From the NCBI GenBank assembly GCA_008360955.1, contig LUCM01004641.1, positions 62,001-126,000 of the forward strand: a stretch of 64,000 bases of DNA. Direction: 5' to 3'. The notes beneath the pieces are model-generated. The model was not told the DNA's origin and ran no database searches. It saw nothing but the letters and a program-made list of their open reading frames with translations. The stretch comes from Fasciolopsis buskii (lineage: Eukaryota > Platyhelminthes > Trematoda > Plagiorchiida > Fasciolidae). The translations under genes and the position numbers were made by a program. Each line of letters starts with the position of its first letter. Within the stretch, counting starts at the first letter, position 1. Below are positions 1-12,205 of this stretch, piece after piece.

Positions 1-784
1 ATATCGATGCCCTCCAATAACAGTCCAAAAGGTGACTTCGAACCATGCGTTCAGAAAATGTTGATCTCACCTTATTGGTTTAGGTTTCCATTTCACCTGT
101 CGTTGTTAAGTGGCAGTTTGTTCAAGTGACTATTTAAATTCCAAAGCCAAAGGGAAATGTTGCCAACAAGCGGTTAATTGTTAGTACCCTGGAAATTAAA
201 GTCAGAGTGAGTTTTCCTAACCTTTTTGTGAAACAAAAGAAATTGGACTAGGTTAACGATGCGTATTTCATTTTCCTTATTCTTTTATACCTCTATGAAG
301 TGCGAAATTCTGTTCCTTTCTTATCCAAGCTATAGCCTGTAAATCACAAAAGCATGAGGGTCATGAACAATCCCTATTTGATAATCGCGCTTACCGTTAC
401 CGTTAGTGGAAAATTAGATGGTCAGCTCTTCCTGTATTTCACAGTTTGACATTCCTTGTTTTGAAATAAATGCGAAATTATTGTCGTTTGCTTCAACCAC
501 ACACCGTCGCTATTCCGGGTGGGAACTCACCACTCGTAAATAAAACTTCAGCGTGCCAGTACCATATCTTGATGATGCTTCACAGCTCATTATTTCAGTA
601 GCGAATAATCCTTTTTTGCATTTCTCTACACTGGAACCTGAGTCAGCCTCTCCATATGACATGACTATCTTTTTTCTAATCTCAGTGGAAGGTAAAGGAA
701 CTGCGGTGTTAATTACGAGTCCTCGTCCCAACTGTAGCAAAACTGACGCTCGCCACTAAAGTTTCCTAAGGCTCAAGTCCCTCA

Positions 785-967
785 CTATATACTGGGTAGG
801 CTTCTCAGGCACCGAATTGGCTGCTCTTCCTCACGCCTCTCGTAACGATTCCAAGTGATCCGTCTCTCAAACAGCCTCCGCTGCGGAAGTCCTAAGTGCC
901 GGCTTCTCGTGATCGAGGTGTTCTGCCTGAAGTACAACGAATAAAGCAAATGCCCGGGCCCCTCCAC
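785..967 (-). other. GC-raised patch with a short basic open frame
   Basis: A 60-codon frame rich in Arg (RRLFERRITWNRYERREEEQ). The base composition differs from the flanks. No family is recognised. Confidence 0.15.
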
Positions 968-3900
968 CGGGTAAATTAATCATTCATAACCATTATGGAG
1001 GAGATGGCTGAATCGTGAGTGCAAACCATCCACGAGCGGCGTACAATGCATTCGGCTGTTAGCTTACCGGCATCTGTAACGGAAAGGTTAACTGGGCACC
1101 AAGGATCGTTAGCCTTATCCGAATCGCGTATGAATTGAATGATTAGTCACCGGTCCCCAGTGAGTTGCGTGACTCTAAGGTTGCCTAGTGGATTAGATCA
1201 CCTAGTTAAAGGTCTGAAAATAGGATCCCCAAAGTCAACCCTCTAATTTGGTAGTACTAAGCCAAGAGCGGACTCATGGATTCCGACGGATGTCTGACGG
1301 CGTTAACGTAAGAAATATTGCATGTGGTAAACTATTCACATTGTTTCCTTTTCTTTCCTCTTAATCGGTCGTCACTCCTCCCCTGTCATGATTCCGATGG
1401 TACACTATCCGCGTACAGGTTTGTACAAAATATGTGATCTATTTTGATGTTTCCAAACAGAGTAGTAAGCTGATCTCGTAAAGGCTTTATAGTTTTCAGC
1501 TTGACGGAGATGGTTTATTTTTAATCATTTTATGAGCGTTTTAAATACCTTTCTACTGAAACGCTTCTCTCAGTGCATTCAGACAGTAGATAAGGAGCCG
1601 AAACCAATCTTGCTTATCACTCTGTTTTCGACTGATTTCAAAACATCAAAAAGCAGTCAGACTTTATGTTGAACTTTGGTTCAAAGATAAAATGACGTCA
1701 TAGGAGTGCAATAAATAGAAATACATGCGATTCATGGATGAAATACGTCGAGCTTAAATCTAAATGGAAATCATTAACAGATCTGCACCAGAAATGAACG
1801 GCACCGGGTGATGCAAAACGAAAAATGCCGGACTCAAAAGTGGACTGCTTGAAAATGATGAAGAAGGAAAAAATGGCGAGGTTTCACCAACAGAACTGAA
1901 TGTTATGCAATACATAACAGTAACCAAAATTAAAGAGACTTTCTTGAACAAATTTTCGACAATCAAAATGCATGACAATCGATCCGTTTACAGAGATCAT
2001 CGGTCTTTGCGAACCCCTGAAGAACAGAGAAGTCGATATCTGCTGTGGTAATATGAAGTCGATTTAGGAATAATACTCACAAGATAATAGAATAACCCAT
2101 ATAGTCGTGATCTTGACAAGTATTAAAATGAAACCCGGTATTCGTCTGAAATCGTATTGATCTGCTCTGAACAGAATCGTGATTCACAGGACCAACGCTC
2201 ATTTTTGGCGGCACAGCCGGCTCTCAGTATGAATACAACCAAATTAAAGCAGAATTAGCAAAATAACTCAGAACCCCTAGCAGAAGTATCCTCGTTCTCT
2301 GATGAGTGATATAAAATATGAGTATTATGACATCGTATGCGGATTAATTAGGTCAAGCATTTTGGTGTCCAAGACGGTCTGTTCTGGAAATGTCAGGGCA
2401 CAGCCTGGCTACTAAGTAGTTGCCAGTAGCAAAACTCAGTGAATGAAATAATATTTTCATCGATCCCTGTTATTTCACCCACAGCGGACGATTGTGTGGG
2501 TCTGGCTATTACGTGTTATGGATGCCGCAGTTGTCAAACTTTTTAAGTTATGAATGCGGAGGAGTGAGCATGCTGCTCAGCAATTTGCCCTGGAGATGGG
2601 CAACTGGGACCTTGAAACTCAGTGATAGATCCCAGCGAGCCCAGTGCAGCAAATAGCTTATCGAGAATAGTTTAATTTTTCACTAAATTGTCTATTATGT
2701 TTGTGCTGTTCCTGATCAACTTTTATTCGACAACCACACATCCTCGTTGAATCCTGTTTCCCCCTCTGGTTCCTCTATGTTCCTCATGCTCAAGGTCTCT
2801 CATCACTGCCATCAACATCACCATCTTTCAGTTTTAAGCAACACAGCAAGCCCCACCGACCACCGCCTTTTTATCCGAATCACAGGTAGCAAAAGAAAGA
2901 CCGAATATACAATGTGGACAATGAATCGATTTACAATGATGGGGAAAAGGGTGTTGCAGTAGTCAACATTCGGCTGCGGTCTAACTGTTCGTTGGCTATC
3001 GGTCCTCGTATTTTGATAAGATAACATAGAGCTTGGTGCTTACCGGAGATCCCGCAGAGTGATCAGTGCGAGCTGTAAAGATTAAATCCGTAAAGATACT
3101 TAGAAATAGTATACAAAATGATGTGAACCACAGCCATCCGATTTTTGTTCAAGGAGACTCATCCGACTGGTGCACAACCAAGTGATCACTATGAGGCAAT
3201 AGGAAGTGCAGACGTTGACCGTCAGTGATCGACCAGGTGGTTCATACCTCATTTTGAGGTTACCAACTAATCCAAAAAGTGTCTGAGGTTATCTTGATGC
3301 ATGGTTTCCGGTGGCCTACTATTCAGTAAAACTAACTGCAATCTAAGGATCCTTAAAACCTTGTTGGTTGAACGAATTATCTTGGACGCCACTGTATCCA
3401 ACAGATCTCGACTGCATGGTCTAGAGTATTTGTCTTTAAATGGTGTATGCTGTCCCACTGAGAATTTTAGTTTGTATACCGTAAGGTTAATTTAGCTCCG
3501 GCGTCTAGCTGCTTGCTACAGTATAGTCGCTGTTGCACGCTTCAGCATCGTAGAGCTGCAGTTGAGAGTTGGGTGGCTGACGCAGTTTACACAGAATGAC
3601 TATACTCCAAGCGACCAGCTCAAAGTTGATACTTCACTCAGAAGTTCAAGCCCATTCATAAAATGAGGACATAAATTCGGTTCAATCTTGAAGCTAGTCA
3701 ATATTGTAAAAAAGAAAACCCAAATGATCACCAACAGTCTAATGAAACAATACAACATACAACCAGATATCATTGGCAGATTGAGCCAAAATTTCCAAAG
3801 GGATGCTTGAATCGACGACAAATTCACTGAAAATGACTATAGAAATCAGGATTTAAACGGGCATAAAGAACAATATGTCACAGAAGAAATCTCAGAGTAA

Positions 3901-4629
3901 TAGCTGAAATAAAGAACAATCCGTATGCTTAGTCATCCTAATAACTTTAATTTAAAATCCGTAGGACGGAGGAAAGTAGTAAACCAGGCGCACATTATGC
4001 AGACATTGACCATGGTGGATCACTTTCAGACGAGCGCAATAATATGAACTCCTCAAACGACACTGGCTAGCTTAACTCCAATTTTGGTCGTATGTTTACT
4101 TATGTAGCTCCAGCGCACATGGGACAGTGAACAAAGTGCTGTTTTTAACGACCACATTGTTTCAAAACTTTCGTATTTTATTACTTCTGATTTGATATGT
4201 GTCAACGTTCAAGAAAGTCAGTAAGATTCGCATCAGGAAAGGCAGAATGTAGCATGGCTTCATCTGCTTGTCACTTTATCAGAAATATTTCCTTGTTGTG
4301 TTTCCACCGGAAGAATATACCTGAAAATGGATTTTAAATTCGGTGCTAACTGGAGAATGTTTCCGAGTGGCTGCATTGTACTTTATCTACTGATATTTTG
4401 TTGGAAAACTAGAGGCAAACTTTAACACACGGTTAGTTCTCCGTCCGCAAATTTCCGAAAGACATTTTCAAAATAAACGGCTTAGATTCTTCATTTGTTG
4501 TCGATGATTCTCTCTGAGCTGCGATAATAAGGAGCGGAAAGTATTTCGTCAACCGAGCCTACGGACTAAGAATCAGTGTTATTAATAAGTGGCATATTCC
4601 ACGAAGGAAAGATAGCCGAATCCCATTAG

Positions 4630-4842
4630 TTGAAAAACAAACCTTTTGTTTATGTTTTGTATGGGATTAACGGTGAGAAAAGTAATCAAGCAACAGACAC
4701 TGATTTGAAAGCCATTTCTTTCCATCAAGTCCCAGAGGGGTACCACGGCAGACCTGTAGTGTCTGTTGCAGTGACAACTAATGAAGCATCTGTAATCGGC
4801 ATTATCACCGTGTTCACTGGAATAAGGATTGTGCGTATTTAA
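4630..4842 (+). other. Unassigned 70-codon open frame with protein-like composition
   Basis: Reads FVYVLYGINGEKSNQATDTD, then SFHQVPEGYHGRPVVSVAVT. It starts at a TTG and has no clear splice partners. It could be part of an extracellular beta-rich exon or chance. Confidence 0.17.
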
Positions 4843-5489
4843 TTCGAAGACCTCGTTCCACTGTTCTGTGGGTTCATTTTATCGCATAATTTGCATTTCT
4901 GTGTCCGTCGCGTGTTCCTCCTTAATTCCCGTAGCTTAAATCTTCAGTGAACCATGGCTCCTGTTAAACCCTGTCTTTACCGTCTTCCTTCGTTGGGTCG
5001 ACATGCGCCAGGGAAATCCAGCATAGCTAGTTATAATGTTTTTCAACATCTTTTCTTGTGGCGTAAATTGCTAGTAACTTTTCAGTCCCCATCATTTCTT
5101 TCCTGATCGATTCACCTTTCTCAATTTTCGATAATCGGCATAAACAACGTCACATTCCTGTCGGCTGCCTGAGTGCTGATAACTGATTGGCTCGGTTGAA
5201 TTTCGTTCTCCATTATAACGTTTGAAGAACAAACCATTTTCCTTCTTCCTTCGAAACGCATGCAATGGATTATTAACTGATAATCGATAATCGTTTCTGG
5301 TGAGCCAGCTGTACTATGTACATGCAACCTTTCGCACAAAAACAATAGGCTCTTTCCGTTTGCTTGAAAATTCTCACTGAGCTAACTGGGAAACCAAAAG
5401 TTGAGGAAAAAGCTCGTTTTAAGTGATTCGTTACATCACAATATGTTAAGAATGATCTGTATGGGACTGAATTACTGGAATACACATAA

Positions 5490-5649
5490 TGGCGGAAAAG
5501 GGATTATTGGTGTTTCATGCGTAACTCGAAAACGAATGGATCTGTTGAGCCAATATTGTCTGGCCCAGAATTTGCACTAGTATGTGCAGAAGGATTGGAA
5601 GAGCAACTACCCATCTCTTTTCCACCTTCACTTTTGTATGGCTGGTCCA
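5490..5649 (+). CDS. Candidate exon ending at a good donor
   Basis: The frame is open from a TAA at about 5487-5489 and contains SVEPILSGPEFALVCAEGLE followed by EQLPISFPPSLLYGWSSP, then a gtaagtatt donor at 5650. The sequence looks protein-like and includes an ATG at 5517. The opposite strand is also open (81 codons). No family is recognised. Confidence 0.22.
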
Positions 5650-8600
5650 GCCCTGTAAGTATTTCTTAACATACTGCGACGAAATTGCATGACCACGAAT
5701 CTTTGAACACCATCCTGTTCGTTCATTTACGCTTTCTGAATACTGCGCCCATTCACTCACGGTCGTATTCAGTGTACCTGATCACGTGCCGCTCTCATTT
5801 ACGATTTACTTCAGAAGCTTGCTGATTGCTTGAAAAGATCAAAGCCATACACGCCTAATTCAGTCTCTCGATGCACGCTTAGAATGCGGCCGGTGAAGTT
5901 TACACGAATCAAAATTCGACAAAAGGCATTTCACCGAATGTCCTGCCTAAGTGTCCCCTCATCATATTTACCACAGTATACTAAGCTGATCAGTTTGCCG
6001 AAACAAACCATAAAATAAAATAAATGAAAGCTTGCATTGATTTCACTAGATTGCTGAAGAATACAATTCTGCCAATGCTAAGATTGATTACCACATCAAC
6101 CAAAATTGGCTGGTTTCATCTGTCCTCAGATCCGCAGGCACAACTGATAATGGTTTGTGTTTTATTAAAAAACAAGTATTAGAATATGATTTGATCCAGT
6201 TTATTCTCTTTCTCAAAGAGTGAACTTGGTCTGTCAACACTCCCTGTTGTCTCATTTCATGAAGACGACCTTGCTATTAAGCTGAAAGTGGCTATTTGAC
6301 CACCGTACATGGCCTCCTAAAAGGTTGGGGATAGCGACGGTCGATTCCTGGTCAACACAATTATTTCGTTCAATTAATCTTAGTCGTCTAACAATATTTG
6401 CCGTTGATAAAAATGAACAAAATAACAAAACTCACTTCATACTTACAGCGCTGCCTCATCGATGTCTACGGTCGCATGTCTAACCTATTTTTCACAAAGT
6501 AAATCAGCCATTGCAGCGCGATTGGTTTTATATTGCCGAGGTCATGGAAAATTTCTGAAGCTTTTCCAGTGTACACAATTTTCATGCGTGACTCACGAAA
6601 AACCTTTATCGAGATTTTTGGAAGTAACTTTGTCAAAACACATCTGCAGAAAGTGCGTTTTAGATTTTTCCGTTACTCTTTCCTTTTACATTTAGACATC
6701 ACATAATATTGAAATATGCCCCATCAACACTGGAAGCATTACAGTCTGAATACGGATGTTCACGCCTTCTCAATTCATTTGCCAAATTGTCAACAACTTT
6801 ATTGTTTATTGCATACCCATAAAAGGACCCTTGGTTTATTTTGTATGGTTTTCATCCACATCGATCATTCTAGTACCTAAACCGATGCTTCGAAAGATTG
6901 AATTTTAGGTCCTTCACAATCAAGGCTATATTCGTAGTCTCTTAAGAAATGACAGTTTCCACTACGAAGATTTTGCCATGCTTTTTTGCTCATCCACCGA
7001 GACAACCGTTTGGGGAGTATCATTCATTCTACGAGTTCTTTGTTCTACTTATAAGACTGCTTCCAGCACAAAAGCGATCTTGGACAACAGCCTTGCAGTT
7101 TACCTTATCTTGTCTGGTTTTAAACAAAACAACAAAATGTTTCGCCACTGATTTTTACATTACTTTTAATTCCGGTATTATCCGCGGGGTCTTCTTACTA
7201 TCAATTATCCATGACTTTATGTTCATGGTCCACAGCTCAGAATGTGAGCTAACTCCCTATGCAAACGCTGCCTCTCTCTCACAGTCTTGAAGGGCAGCCA
7301 ACTTGTTACTGTATTGATGATCACCAGATGACCAATCAAATGCTAATCAGGGTCTACGCTTTAGTACTCATTTCCCCAGTAATTCAGTGAGGCTGATTTA
7401 ATTGAAGAGGACACTTATTCGCAACCTGAGAATTTCCGAAGGTGCTGCTTACTGAGGTTTTAAAACGATGAAAAATTAGCTTACCGTGTTTAATTCCAAA
7501 ACATTCTGGGTATATTTTGAAAAATAGCCTGTTCTAGGATGAATCATTGGACAGACTCGAGTGTGATATTAGGCAAAGTGAATTTTCCAGACTGTCTTTT
7601 GGTATGTTTTGTGACCCGCATCGTAGTCAAAATAAGCTAGGCAAAATGTGGCTCGAAATTCGGCATTATTTTCCTGGTAGTCTTTCATTTAAACGGTTGT
7701 TCGAATGATTTAATTCGGTCAGTTTAACAATAACGTGGAGGTAAGCTTCCCAAAAAAATCAGTCGGATCAGTTCAGATACATCTTTCATCTTCGGCCAGA
7801 GACAAAACTCATGTAAACTGTCTGCACCCCTGAGCACCCCACAGCCAGGGAAAGCGATAATTGCCAAATCGCTTGGCAGATTAGTTTCTCATCATATTTA
7901 TAAACTGGTAGCACATGTAAACAGTCGAAAATAGTGGATTACCTTTATGAGTTTTAGGATATTTTTATTAGGCTTACGTTTACAATGGCCAACTTATTAA
8001 GGCTTTTTGGTTCAGCAGCTAATCCAAACACTAGAAGCTAGGCAATTGCTTTTTCTACCAACTGAAAAACGATTAAATTAAAATACTTCTGCCAGAGCAT
8101 ACCGTTTGGGAAACAATAACACTGCCATTTGCAGTTCGTGATATTCCATCTCGTTCTCCTCTAGGTGGAGCTTCTACAAAGCAAAAACAGCTCGTCTCTT
8201 TGACATGCGTTGATTCAGCAATCTTTGGAAAGTAATCCTGGCACTTCATAAAGAGTGACAGACGATAGGTTATCAACTGTCACTTTTTCACATCGAACCA
8301 TATTCCGAATACTCCTTTTGACCTGTGATTTCTTAACTGTAAGCTGTCAACGGGACAGAAGATAATTTGATTTCCAAATACTTCCATAATAGAGTTTAAA
8401 AGTAATTCTGGTTGTTATATTGTTTTTCGGTCATTTGTCCCCGTGGCAATTTATGACAATCGTGATTTCTCTAGAATTTTAAAAGTAGATGGATAAGTCA
8501 TATAAGTTTGTTTGCCAGAATCTGGTCTCTTGTGAATTTGGGGTGATCCACCAAACAGACCCGACTAATTTATTAGCCTCACCATTCTTGTTGGATGAAA

Positions 8601-9037
8601 AGAAAACAAAGCGACATCTTCAGCGAGTCCAACCACACGCTAGTCATTTTCATATTTATCGGGAACAACAATATATGAGCCTTCTATGCACCCACTTTCA
8701 TTCCAAAAATAGCTTCCTTTATCCTGCGAGATGGATTTCTAGCTTATATGTATACATCATTACATATGTCGGCGACTGCAACTTGTGTAACGTCACAATA
8801 ATAACTTTGTCTCCATTAATGTGGAAACAATTTAACTGACGACAAGATAGGATTCTTCTAAGATCGCCGTTCTTCAGTGAAGAGTCAAAAGTCTACCGTG
8901 AAATATAAGAAAGGACCGACTTTCGGGATTCAGCTGTTCGGGAATGCAGCAATCACAATTTAAATTTAGTGGACGGGAAAGGCAGGATGGTTTAGAACAT
9001 TACACATAAAGTGAACTAAATGTGATGAATTATTTTG

Positions 9038-9553
9038 TTACTTAATTAGGCCATTTGCGCGGAAGAGTAGAGTTTCGGCCGGCAAAAATGACGAGAGAAA
9101 AATAGCGGAAAAAGTTTCGTACAAACGTATACGGATCGCTTTACCGAAAGTTAGGGAAAGTACAAAGATTTTGAAAGAGAAATTTGCTAGGCAGAAGGCA
9201 TATCTTTGAGAGGGTATTACGAATTTATTCCCGGCAAGTGTGATTTTTTGACGGTGCGATTCCATCATACAATGCTGATGTAATTTTGCTCTGTTGTCGC
9301 AATTCCGAAATGACCAATTATCTACCAAGAAAGTCACACGAATTCCTCGTACAAATGAAAAGCTAATGTCCTCTTCCTCATACATTCCGCAGGCCTCGTC
9401 AAAACATGCAACAAGCGCTTTATGGGCAACGTCCTTTCCAGTGGGCAGATATTTGGGAGACCAAATAATTACGTTTGCATTCCTTTTATTCATCAAGAAC
9501 CAGGTAATCTTCCTGATAATAAGCCATACGCTTCGAACTAAGTAAGTGACCAA
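9038..9553 (-). other. Longest open frame in the window (171 codons), unassigned
   Basis: The frame contains KYLPTGKDVAHKALVACFDE, an acidic patch (MYEEED) and a hydrophobic, Phe-rich C-terminal half. The opposite strand is also open over much of this stretch: a basic, helix-like frame at about 9040-9210 (KNDERKIAEKVSYKR and on) and an exon-like piece at 9393-9503. Open frames on both strands make it unclear which strand codes, if either does. No family is recognised. Confidence 0.25.
9393..9503 (+). CDS. Candidate internal exon with a hydrophobic segment
   Basis: A strong acceptor (ctcatacattccgcag, ending 9392) and a strong donor (cag|gtaatc at 9504) enclose 37 codons in phase 0-0. The product includes VGRYLGDQIITFAFLLFIKN, which could begin a membrane span. 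It competes with the minus-strand 171-codon frame for the same DNA. Confidence 0.22.
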
Positions 9554-11719
9554 ATAGGCTAGGAAATTAATCGATAACTTATTTTCGCCGCGATATGTAT
9601 ATCTTAACCATGACGCATTAGAAGCTCGTTAGGAAGAACAGAGTGAGATTTATTCGCAAAAAATTGGCACTCGTTTTAATAGGAATTCCGCTTTAGTAAA
9701 CACTGCTGATCGATGTGCCGGCCATCATCCTTCACTACGTTTTTAGTCTTTTCGGTTTGTCACCCAACGTTTCCAAGGTGAAATTACTTCTACCCTATAA
9801 TTCGAGAAGCTCTAGAATTCATAAATCAGTATCCACTGGTTAGGAAACTTCTTTTGATTATCACTCCAAGATACGAAAGGTGTTTTGGAAATAATCATAA
9901 TTAAGGCCGGGGTGTGATTTTATATGAAGTGTATTTTCCAATGAAGTGTACTTCCATCCGAAAAAACGTCGGACCAAAAGAAAACCATGCTACTCAGGAT
10001 AGTATGTCTAGTCAATTTCGGCAGAGTGAAACAAGTGACTTCTTTCGGAGATACTGCCACATATTTATATTGGATACTTTCTTAGAATGAAAGGAACATA
10101 CCGGTCACCACAAGGACAAAATTACCCATACCTAGAGTGCATTCACCTTTGATCCTTTGGTAAAGATTTTTCAATTTTATTCGTGTGAGAGTGAACAACT
10201 TGAATGGGAACAAGAACGAGAAGCAACTATATTAGAGAAACTCTTCCGAGAAATGATCATTTTTTCAGGTCACCAAATGACATTTATTCATTAACAAAAG
10301 TAATGGGTCCTTAGATTGAGACACCCAGTAATTTCTGGTATTGTGCCCGATGGCTATAATCCCTGCTTTGCTTTGCGATTAATCCATGCTACAAATCTGG
10401 TGGAACTTGGAACATTTAATTATTATGCATGTCTATCTGGGCGACGGCGCATGAAATTTCGGTAATAATCGATGACAGGATTGGAGGAAGAAACTTCCGT
10501 TGTGAATATGTGACGTCGTGGTCACTTTCTTGCATGATTGATTTCATCCATGAAAATTCTGCTCCCGGCATAGTTTATGTTTAATATGATACAAATGGTG
10601 GTCTTATTCAGTTTAAAATGTTGGAAACTTTTAGGTAGAAAATTTTAGATCGATCATTGGTCTGTAATCCACTTCTTTGTGATACCGAAAGGTTTGGCTG
10701 TTTCTCGCTCACTGCTTCATTGTCGCGGTAACGATGTAAGCGATTAACGCAACACGATCAAATGATCTTGATGCAAAGTGATTTCTGTTGTAAATCATGA
10801 TTCGCCCCAAGTGAAAATTGTTTTGTTTGCGACCAACCATGATTACTAAACCCCAATTAACTCAGAATACCGCAGTTAAAAAATAATGATCTTCTGCCAA
10901 TAAATAATTGCGCAATCATGGATAAAATATTTGATAAAATAAATGCATTTGTTGGACAGGCGAATATGCTACCACTTATGAATGGTTACTAGGATCCTGG
11001 GACCCTTCCAAAAATGTTTATGAAAATTACATGCTCCGGAGGGATTTAGTTTTTCATTTTCAGAGGTGCCTACCGAGACAACAAAGGTCACCCATGTTTG
11101 ACTGGCCTAATTACGGTCTACGTACAGATATAATACAGGAAACTTGTAAATAAATTCCAAGTATTTAATGATACATCTATATTTCAAACAAGTACTACTT
11201 CCCTCAGGATACTTATATTGGAAATTCTTAAGTGAATCAAAATCGAAGGCACCTGTAAATGGCAGGCTAAATGAGTACCATGGAACGGGAAAAGATAAAA
11301 ACTAGTTAGGCTGAAGGACTGGTAGCTATAATCAAGTTTAGCCCCAGTCATATCACTGTCAGCAAGTTTGATTTGTGATTCATGAAAACCTTCATGTAAG
11401 TTGCAAATTCAAGATAAGACAGGATCAATATGAACAAACCTAGAGCTATCACTTTGACGGAGGTAAATTGATTTCTTTTACTAATGTAATCCCTTATCAG
11501 TAAGTAATCACATGACTGTAGTTCTGTATTGTGCAACAGTGTTAAAAACTTTCTACTGCTTCCTAAGTGCAGCATATCAATCAGGGAACCGATTGGAAAG
11601 CGGGACTGCTAGGTTGTTCAAAGGGGGAAATAAAACAGAAATGGCTAAATAAGCTGTGACATTAGGTACTGATCACCGGTTTCTGTAGGCAAAGTGACAA
11701 TCATCACGAATAACAACTT

Positions 11720-12130
11720 AACACTTGCAAGAACTAATGTTTCAAATTAGTTTGGAAGTGGGAGTAGGAGGTATGGGACAAAATTTTTTGCTTCATTACA
11801 GAAGTGACTCACGGATCTCCATGAGTCGGTTATCTTTTTGTTTGCAACGCACGTGTTCAAAGGTTTGCCAGGCGCTCAGTCAGATTCCCCAAGGGTGGTA
11901 TTTGAAGTCCGTTGGGCCCTATGGCGTCCTTGATTTCAGGTTTCTTTATTGCAACAAATATTTCACTAAGGCGGGCTCCAAAACTACCGAACTCTAAAAG
12001 TGCTACTCCGAGAGCAAATGGGAAAGAGAATAGGTGGCTGAATTCGGCAATCGTTTTTCTGCGCCCTAGCCTTCCAAGCTCGCAGCCCAAATTTTCGTCA
12101 TTATATTCCACATTTAGCGGTGATTGGTAA
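11720..12130. other. GC-raised patch with open frames on both strands
   Basis: Three overlapping open frames: + 11725-11997, + 11912-12130 and - 11857-12111. The minus frame (FSHLFSFPFALGVALLEFGS and on) looks the most protein-like. The higher GC alone lowers stop-codon frequency, so no strand can be chosen. Confidence 0.2.
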
Positions 12131-12174
12131 TATTAAGAATTATTTTAGTATAAAGTGATTCAGTTCCTCTGGTT

Positions 12175-12205
12175 TCGCCTCTTCGTAAGAGGCGAGGTAT
12201 ACCTC
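12175..12205. repeat. Perfect 9-bp-arm hairpin followed by a 12-bp palindrome
   Basis: tcgcctctt and aagaggcga flank a 3-base loop at 12175-12195. The palindrome gaggtatacctc at 12194-12205 overlaps its last two bases. No gene or U-tract is nearby, so it is not read as a terminator. Confidence 0.7.

Noticed and set aside
995..1014. A short first-exon-like ATGGAGGAGATGGCTGAATC before a gtgagt donor.
   Set aside because: Only seven codons, with no downstream partner recognised.
4954..5106. A 50-codon ATG frame in good start context (MAPVKPCLYRLPSLGRHA and on).
   Set aside because: No signal, motif or splice partner; a single short frame is not enough.
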